DNA of 49,626 nt, taken from NCBI GenBank assembly GCA_050011195.1, contig JBEKJO010000026.1:1-49626 (forward strand). Direction: 5' to 3'. Origin of the DNA: PALSA-1440 sp050011195 (GTDB lineage Bacteria > Verrucomicrobiota > Verrucomicrobiia > Limisphaerales > UBA8199). The position numbers were made by a program, and so were the translations under genes. The notes under the pieces were generated by a model that did not search any database, was not told the DNA's origin, and saw nothing but the letters and a program-made list of their open reading frames with translations. Numbering within the stretch: the first letter of the stretch is position 1; each line of letters opens with the position of its first letter. Of this stretch, positions 44,527 to 49,626 are shown piece after piece.

Positions 44527-45544
44527 TCAGCCGGACCGCAAATTCTCCTTTGATCCGGTCGCCGTTATTCAGGACCACCTGAGCTAGCGGACATTGAGAA
44601 AGGATGTGCATCATCACACCGTCTTTCGCCAAGCAGGAGCGGAAGTGGGCGTCGGCGTTGGCGTCCACTCGCATTCCCGAACCATCGGGAGCCGCCAGCG
44701 ATGCCTCGTAAATATTGAATTTGATCGACCGAAAATCAGCCGTGCCGAGTTCGGTCTGGTCCCGTGACCACGGCCAGGCAGGTTTCACATTCGCAGGCTC
44801 CTCCGGTCATTTTGTATCCCGCCGGGCCTTTGCGGTGCCCTCGGTCCGGCTGATGGAGTCCTTAGGGAAGCTCCCCCATTCGGACCAGCGCCGCCATTTG
44901 ACTTCATCGTACTTGGCGGCAAGGAGAGCCTTGACTCCTATCTCCCGTGAGTCAAGTCTGTCGCCAGTATAAGTATAGTCATAGCTAATCTTTCCCGCGC
45001 CGTCTTTGTCTATAAGCCAGCGGACCGCTCCAGCGAAGTGCTTGTAGCGGTCCTTCACGGTCATCTCCAATCCCTGGCCGATCTCAGCCACTGTCACGCT
45101 CTCGACAACGCGCGTCTTGGCGTCGGGGAATTCGACGTAGGGCGGTTTTTTCGGGTCTAAGTCGCCGAAGTCGTGCCGGGTTATATGCAGGGAGGGGAAC
45201 GTTACCATCGGCGCCTTATGCCTGGGGTTTGCCGCATCGAAATCGCCCGTGGTCCGATCAAGCACCAGCGAGAATCCCCGGCCCCGGATGGTGATGAGCT
45301 TGCCATTATCATTCCACTCGGGCGCGCCCGTCTGAGCTTGGGGCAAAGGAGCCGGCTTCCGGTGGCCGAGCGAGAGCGCGGCATTGACAATCTCGCCGCG
45401 GCCATTCATGGCTCGCACGACGAGCGTGGCGCCCTCGGGCGTTCCCTTTCGGATCGGAATCTCAATCTCTCCCTTCGATGCCGGGGGAATGCTAAGGCGC
45501 GTCTTGCCCTTTGCGCCGTTCATCTCCCAGATAAAGTCGAGCTG
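44516..45544 (-). pseudogene. C-terminal part of a GH2 beta-galactosidase with an in-frame stop
   Basis: The minus strand encodes LDFIWEMNGAKGKTRLSIPP, then ISYDYTYTGDRL, then VKWRRWSEWG and SISRTEGTAKARR: the C-terminal domains of a large GH2 beta-galactosidase. After RRDTK there is a TGA (44807-44809) where relatives have Trp (TGG). The same frame continues with KPAWPWSRDQTELGTADFRS and DANADAHFRSCLAKDGV to about 44520. So a single nonsense mutation splits the remnant. The catalytic N-terminal two thirds are absent; the homology begins exactly where the 122-bp repeat ends at 45545, so insertion or rearrangement at that repeat removed them. Confidence 0.7.
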
Positions 45545-45689
45545 ACTTAGTCCAATGGGAAACCCCCCGGCTTTGCCGGGGAGACTCCCAAAGTTTGACA
45601 GTTCCGGGAATATTTGGAATGGCACCGATGCAGCGTAATAGAGCCGTAACTCGCAGATATTTGACACCGTAACTCGCAGATATTTGACA
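45545..45689. repeat. Repeat copy 1: probable IS end with tandem 23-mers
   Basis: Bases 45545-45666 are repeated exactly at 49505-49626. The unit holds a hairpin CCCCGG-CTTTG-CCGGGG. It ends in two head-to-tail 23-base repeats (45644-45666 and 45667-45689) that start ccgtaactcgcag and finish ttgaca. Several internal repeats ending in CA are typical of IS21-type ends. No transposase gene is present, so this is a solo end or a small non-autonomous element. It interrupts the beta-galactosidase gene. Confidence 0.7.
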
Positions 45690-45891
45690 AGGGGTACTCG
45701 GTGGAAGCGAACCCGGGCCGGTGCTGCTACTTCGTGGACAGGACGAAACGGAATCGACCTGGGTGGGAGGTGCGGATTGCGAGGGAAGTTCACGAGATGC
45801 CCGAGATTGACGAGGAACGTTCGAGAAGCGGAGCAGGGCGGCTCTGCCGCCTCCCAGCTTTCAAGCCTCCGGCTTTGCCGGAGGTCGCTGA
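45690..45891. other. Short region after the repeat, no defined gene
   Basis: A plus-strand frame reads VEANPGRCCYFVDRTKRNRP and VRIAREVHEMPEIDEER, which may be a gene end carried beside the repeat, but I do not recognise it. A hairpin CCTCCGG-CTTT-GCCGGAGG lies at about 45867-45886. Confidence 0.3.
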
Positions 45892-46146
45892 CTCATTTCG
45901 CAGGTGCCCATCAATTGGATCACCCTGATGTCATCGGGTCGCAGCCAAGTGGTGGATTGCGGTGATTTTGGGCGGATTGAATTTGTGCATACCGCACAGT
46001 TGCCCGGGGACCTGGCCGAGGAACTGACCTACGACCCGGAACGCCGTCTCTGGCGGGCTTCGGCACGGCTGGCGTTCCGCGACATGAGCGCCACGCGCCG
46101 CACTCAAGACCTGGTTAACCCGGAGGTAGCCCGTGAGCTTGTTTGA
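45892..46146 (+). pseudogene. C-terminal part of a probable AbiEi-type antitoxin
   Basis: About 80 codons (VPINWITLMSSGRSQVVDCG, then FGRIEFVHTAQLPGDLAEEL, ending DLVNPEVARELV) follow a TGA at 45889, with a GTG at 45904. It has no N-terminal winged helix. It overlaps the start of a clear AbiEii fragment (GTG 46133), and AbiEi/AbiEii genes normally overlap like this, so I infer it is the end of the antitoxin gene. On sequence alone the assignment is weak. Confidence 0.5.
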
Positions 46147-46290
46147 TCGCCTGGTGTGGCAGGCCATGCAGGCCAAGCCGGAACTCACCGCAGTCAAGGC
46201 GGTGGTGGAGAAGGAATTGTTGCATCACGATATTCTGCGGGAGATGAGCGCCGCGGGATTGCTGGCGGGGCTGACGTTCATCGGCGGCAT
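46133..46290 (+). pseudogene. N-terminal fragment of an AbiEii nucleotidyltransferase toxin
   Basis: The frame from GTG 46133 (SLFDRLVWQAMQAKPELTAV, VEKELLHHDILREMSAAGLL, LTFIGG) matches the start of AbiEii/AbiGii toxins, which continue TCLRACYGSxRLSEDLDF. Here the sequence leaves the family directly after FIGG (about 46288), before the catalytic Asp pair. It is a dead remnant of a second AbiE system; the intact one is at 47947-49430 and belongs to a different sequence subgroup. Confidence 0.7.
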
Positions 46291-46590
46291 GCGCAGATCC
46301 AGCGCCGCCGCCAAACACACTTCCGTGCGCTGCAGTTTGCCCCTGGCCTGGAGTCGGATGTCTCGTTTCCTGGCCAACGCTTTTCGCTCTCGGATTTGAA
46401 GCGACTTACCCACAACTAATTTTCCTATTCTTTGTGCACTTTATTGAGGCATGAAACAAGGGGACGTTTACCCACCATTATTATAATTCAACCCCTTTTG
46501 TTTTGCACTGCCGGCTTTATTCAGTTTTAACCGGGGTTTTGGTGCAATTTCCCATCTTCAGCAAGCCGGGCGCTCCATAGTGTACTTGGC
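46291..46590. other. AT-rich intergenic region
   Basis: From about 46415 the composition drops sharply to AT-rich (ttattataattcaacccctt). There is an imperfect inverted pair AACAAGGGG / CCCCTTTTGTT at about 46453-46505. It probably carries the promoter of the following gene. No coding sequence is recognised. Confidence 0.4.
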
Positions 46591-47484
46591 ATGAACTCGC
46601 ACGGCGGGCTTCGGTCAGCGCGCATTCGAGTGGAGTCAAACGCCGTAAAAGATGAACAGAAACTCAGCATGAATACGATTAGCAGCGGAAACCGAGAACC
46701 AGTCGGCTCCTTCCGATCCTTCTGGAACGCGATCGCAACAATGGACGTGGAAAACATGGGTGTCCGCACCGTCTTGGCGGCGCTTTTGAAGTTGGCTCGT
46801 TCGAAGGGCAAGGCGAAGGGGCTTGGCCTGGAGAGCACACTCCAATGCTACAACGGCCTGGAGGCTATTCACCAGCAGGCCAAAGCGCGTGATCCAGTGG
46901 CGTTCGCCGAACTGCTGGCGCTGGCGACAATCGCCAATGCCATGCTGGCCGAGGTCGCGGCTGAGCACAGGGATTTGGCCAAGCCGTTCGCGCGCGCGAG
47001 TGTGGCATGGCCGATCCTACAGCCGTACTACCGTTCAGGCAAAGGGGACTCCCCGCAAGAACGACTCGAAGAGCTGGAGTTCGGAGCAACCGCCAAAGCC
47101 GCCAGGCTGCGGGGCTTCACTAACCGCTTTGCACTGGCAGCCGTCGTGTTGCATATCTTCAGTGCCCTGAAGGCAGTCCTCGCGGGTGACGCTCAGCGCC
47201 TCAAGAGCAGCAGCGGAAATGGCCACCAGGCGAATACAGAGTGGGATAAATCCGCGTGCCGTACGCTGGACGCGGCCGTGCCAAAACTGAGTGACCTCCC
47301 TTTTGAGGAGGTTCAGAATCTGCGGCGAACGCGCGGGAGCCGAGTCAAACAGATGGGAAAGGACCCCGAGGTTTCAGGTGATGTTCGCGCCGAGATCAAG
47401 GGATGGTTTCTCCGGTTGAGCGGTTTGGTGCAAGGTTGGCTCAACATCGGCGCGCTGCCGCCCGGGTCTAACAGCTCGCGATAA
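46591..47484 (+). CDS. Hypothetical protein, unrecognised family
   Basis: The product is up to 297 aa; an internal ATG at 46669 (MNTISSGNREPVG) is an alternative start and gives 271 aa. The protein looks mostly helical (TVLAALLKLARSKGKAKGLG, AFAELLALATIANAMLAEVA, FTNRFALAAVVLHIFSALKA), without a signal peptide or clear membrane span. It is basic near the end. I do not recognise the family. It sits alone between a dead and a live AbiE locus, so an accessory or defence role is possible, but only position suggests that. Confidence 0.6.
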   Translation: MNSHGGLRSARIRVESNAVKDEQKLSMNTISSGNREPVGSFRSFWNAIATMDVENMGVRTVLAALLKLARSKGKAKGLGLESTLQCYNGLEAIHQQAKARDPVAFAELLALATIANAMLAEVAAEHRDLAKPFARASVAWPILQPYYRSGKGDSPQERLEELEFGATAKAARLRGFTNRFALAAVVLHIFSALKAVLAGDAQRLKSSSGNGHQANTEWDKSACRTLDAAVPKLSDLPFEEVQNLRRTRGSRVKQMGKDPEVSGDVRAEIKGWFLRLSGLVQGWLNIGALPPGSNSSR

Positions 47485-47912
47485 TCTTTCCTCAAAATCC
47501 CCCGTCGTCAGCCGGGTGACAACCACTAAGGTTTTCGTTTCGCTTGGAGTGATATCCAGATAACGCGGGCGCTGGCTCGCCCCACAGGTCCGCCGGGTGG
47601 CGCCGCCCGCATCTGCGGATTACGCCGGCAATGTGGCCGAAAGCTTGGTCGGATCGCCAGGCGGCCGGTTGAGCCCGACCTCCGGAGAAATAGTGAATTT
47701 CTTACACTATGTACGATTCGCAACATACGATCTCGAACATGGTGGTGTCTAACTTGCTTGTATTAAGCGTGTTTTGCAAAGCAAACATCCTCCACAATCC
47801 CTGAATTTTATCGGTGTTAGCAAAGCGGGGAAACCGACCCTCGCCTTCGTCTGTTTGAATGTGATTTGCGCTGACCCATCGGCTCGACACACGAATTTGA
47901 AAATCCACTGTT
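47485..47912. other. Intergenic region upstream of the AbiE operon
   Basis: About 430 bases without a convincing gene. The first half is GC-rich; from about 47690 it becomes AT-richer. The AbiE promoter should be near its right end. Confidence 0.4.
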
Positions 47913-47945
47913 GCACGTTTATACAAATTCCTTGTATATTCGTGC
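47913..47945. promoter_or_regulatory. 33-bp palindrome at the AbiEi start, probable autoregulatory operator
   Basis: The left arm GCACGTTTATACAA and right arm TTGTATATTCGTGC match at 12 of 14 positions around the spacer ATTCC. The palindrome ends one base before the ATG of the antitoxin gene. AbiEi antitoxins are known to bind inverted repeats in their own promoter and repress it, so this is a natural operator. Confidence 0.65.
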
Positions 47946-47946
47946 A

Positions 47947-48561
47947 ATGCGTAGCCAGGCCAAAACTGTTTCCGACGCGCTCTTCAAGATGGCCGAAGGG
48001 CAGCAGGGCTATTTTACTGCCAAGCATGCAGCCGAAGTCGGCTACCAGCTTGGCAGCCAAGCGCATCACGTCAAATCAGGGAATTGGGTGCGTGTCGAAC
48101 GGGGCATCTACCGGCTGGCGCGCTTCCCTCAATCGGCTGAAGAGCAACTGGTCATCTATGCTCTCTGGTCACGCAACCGGGCGGGCGAACCGGAAGGCGT
48201 CTATTCCCATCAAACCGCACTCAGCATCCATGAGCTCTCGGATGTGAACCCGGCCAAACTCCACATGACCGTTCCGGCCGCTTTTCGACGAAGGGCAAAA
48301 CCCCCGAAGATACTGGTGCTGCACCGTGCAAGTCTTGACGAGAAGGATATCGAGCAACGGCAAGGTTTCGCGGTGACTCGTCCTCTTCGTGCCATAGTTG
48401 ATGTGGCGAGCGCTGAATCCGCCTCACGTGACATCATTGAGCAAGCACTAACCCAAGGGCGGCAACGCGGACTGATTACAGTTCGACAAATGTCCGAACT
48501 GAATCGCCACGGACACTTCCCGAAGTGGTTTGACGAATTGCTCGTGGAGAACAAACAATGA
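47947..48561 (+). CDS. abiEi: AbiEi-family antitoxin (type IV TA)
   Basis: The 204-aa protein has an N-terminal winged helix (QGYFTAKHAAEVGYQLGSQA, then VRVERGIYRLARFP) and a C-terminal domain (YSHQTALSIHELSDV, AIVDVASAESASRDIIEQAL) typical of AbiEi antitoxins. I chose the ATG at 47947; a TTG at 47911 would place the operator inside the gene. The N-terminal domain should bind the palindrome just upstream, and the C-terminal domain should counteract the toxin without stable contact, as in type IV systems. Its stop overlaps the toxin start (ATGA). Confidence 0.88.
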   Translation: MRSQAKTVSDALFKMAEGQQGYFTAKHAAEVGYQLGSQAHHVKSGNWVRVERGIYRLARFPQSAEEQLVIYALWSRNRAGEPEGVYSHQTALSIHELSDVNPAKLHMTVPAAFRRRAKPPKILVLHRASLDEKDIEQRQGFAVTRPLRAIVDVASAESASRDIIEQALTQGRQRGLITVRQMSELNRHGHFPKWFDELLVENKQ

Positions 48562-49430
48562 AGCCTCCACGAAAATACGCCTCGGCGGCTGCATTTCGCG
48601 TTGCGCTGGAAGACCGCCTGAAACGGATAGCGCGAGACGAAAGCCTCGACCTCCAGCGCGTGCGCCGACAGGCGGCATTCGACCGTTTGCTCTGCCGCCT
48701 TTTCGCCAGACCTGATGCCCCATGGCTGCTGAAAGGCGGCTACGCAATGGAACTGCGCCTGAAGATGGCACGAACCACGCGCGACATTGATCTGGCGTTA
48801 AAACAACTTCCCGTGCCGTCGGCCGACTGGGATGCCAACGCGGTAACCGTTCTGGAAACATTGCGCGACGCGGGCCAACTGGATCTGGAGGATTTCTTCA
48901 CCTTTGTTCTCGGGGATGCGACGCAGGACTTGGACGCCGCGCCATACGGCGGCGCGCGATTTCCAGTAGACGCGCGTCTGGCGGGGCGAACGTTCGTGAA
49001 GTTCCATCTTGATGTGAGCACGGGTGATGTTCTACGCGAGCCTTATGAATTGCTTTCGGGCCGGGACTGGCTTGGGTTTGCGGGCATTGCCAGCGCAAAC
49101 TTCCCAGCAGTTTCACCGGAAGAACAATTTGCGGAAAAGTTGCACGCCTACACCTTGCCGAGAGTGGGTCGGGAAAACACTCGTGTGAAGGACTTGGTGG
49201 ACTTGGCTCTTCTGATTGAACGAACCAGACTGGATGCCGCCCGTCTCCCAAAGGCAATCCGCGAAACCTTTCAACGTCGAAAAACCCACATAATCCCGGC
49301 TGCCCTCGCTTCACCGCCTGTCTCGTGGTCCACGCCGTTTGCGGAGATGGCGAGGGAATGCGGCATCGCGGTGGACATGGAGAGGCATTTTAGTCTGGTC
49401 GAGCAATTCGTCAGCGGGCTCAGTTTGTGA
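48558..49430 (+). CDS. abiEii: AbiEii-family nucleotidyltransferase toxin
   Basis: The 290-aa protein of the DNA-polymerase-beta-like nucleotidyltransferase fold has the motif LLKGGYAMELR (Gly60-Gly61) followed by RDIDLAL (Asp76 and Asp78 metal ligands), then FHLDVS, and finally EKLHAYTLPRVGRENTRVKD, the Lys and RxKDLxDL motif of the family. All key residues are present, so it is likely active. Family members add nucleotides to tRNA acceptor ends and halt growth, giving abortive phage infection or stabilising mobile DNA. It is co-translated with the antitoxin. Confidence 0.9.
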   Translation: MKPPRKYASAAAFRVALEDRLKRIARDESLDLQRVRRQAAFDRLLCRLFARPDAPWLLKGGYAMELRLKMARTTRDIDLALKQLPVPSADWDANAVTVLETLRDAGQLDLEDFFTFVLGDATQDLDAAPYGGARFPVDARLAGRTFVKFHLDVSTGDVLREPYELLSGRDWLGFAGIASANFPAVSPEEQFAEKLHAYTLPRVGRENTRVKDLVDLALLIERTRLDAARLPKAIRETFQRRKTHIIPAALASPPVSWSTPFAEMARECGIAVDMERHFSLVEQFVSGLSL

Positions 49431-49504
49431 TTCAGACATCATAAATCGGCCCTATCCCCCGGCGGACATTTGTTTGTCGAGCCCGACGAACAGGCTGAAC
49501 CAAA

Positions 49505-49626
49505 ACTTAGTCCAATGGGAAACCCCCCGGCTTTGCCGGGGAGACTCCCAAAGTTTGACAGTTCCGGGAATATTTGGAATGGCACCGATGCAGCGTAATA
49601 GAGCCGTAACTCGCAGATATTTGACA
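49505..49626. repeat. Repeat copy 2, running to the window end
   Basis: This is an exact 122-base copy of 45545-45666; the preceding bases differ (caaa against gctg). The window stops at ttgaca, precisely where copy 1 begins its second 23-mer. It is either a second solo IS end bracketing the AbiE region, or the edge of an assembled contig that broke in a repeat. Confidence 0.85.

Noticed and set aside
45867..45886. Hairpin CCTCCGG-CTTT-GCCGGAGG as a terminator
   Set aside because: No T-run follows, and GGCTTTGCC hairpins also occur in the IS-end repeat, so it is more likely repeat-derived.
47526..48069. Minus-strand open frames upstream of AbiEi
   Set aside because: They overlap the operator and the antitoxin gene, lack family motifs and are not consistent with the AT-rich promoter-like composition.

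Overview
The window looks like a chromosome segment of a GC-rich Verrucomicrobiota bacterium (Pedosphaera/Limisphaerales type is my best guess). The grounds are a secreted glycosidase carrying autotransporter-associated beta-strand repeats and a C-terminus ending in FFRLRQ, very large PAS-rich hybrid kinases, four-helix-bundle and RAYT genes, and short intergenic repeats. This is inference from gene style; there is no rRNA or marker gene to place it.

Layout. (1) 0.2-3.2 kb: one secreted GH79-like glycosidase. (2) 3.2-5.1 kb: mobile-element debris, made of an internally deleted transposase, a terminator, the 3' half of tRNA-Met(CAT) and the C-terminal end of a tyrosine recombinase reading into it. 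This is the typical scar of an integrative element end. (3) 5.1-35.4 kb, all on the minus strand: a very dense run of signalling genes with seven kinase or kinase-like proteins, seven response-regulator genes (one with four receiver domains), a CheB-CheR-PAS protein and a PAS/cysteine-motif protein. Many neighbours overlap by ATGA/GTGA, so they are probably translationally coupled. (4) 35.8-42.7 kb, plus strand: a REC-LytTR regulator, a Sel1-repeat protein, a MASE1 hybrid kinase, a single-domain receiver and a REC-adenylate cyclase. (5) 42.6-46.3 kb: a gene graveyard with fragments of alcohol dehydrogenase, a probable BREX PglZ, an unknown protein, a beta-galactosidase with an in-frame stop, and a broken AbiE pair. 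(6) 46.6-49.4 kb: an unknown protein and an intact AbiEi/AbiEii toxin-antitoxin pair behind a palindromic operator. The last 122 bases are an exact copy of 45545-45666.

How the genes may work together. By my count regions 3 and 4 hold 24 receiver domains, two HPt domains and eight kinase-type proteins, but only three proteins with a recognisable DNA-binding output (two LuxR, one LytTR) and one enzymatic second-messenger output (a class III cyclase). That suggests a multi-input phosphorelay network expanded by local duplication. Two kinase/regulator sets are of NarX/NarL type (HisKA_3 kinase with LuxR regulator): 20277-21545 with 19199-19855, and 26542-28533 with 25895-26545. Others are BarA-type phosphorelays (30635-35353 with 29391-30638) or isolated receivers.

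The block shows active rearrangement: a 504-bp in-frame REC duplication, a 375-bp PAS duplication, a chimeric receiver, a fused CheB-CheR/LuxR relic, and a REP-iREP palindrome inside the ATPase domain of a kinase, close to a decayed RAYT transposase.
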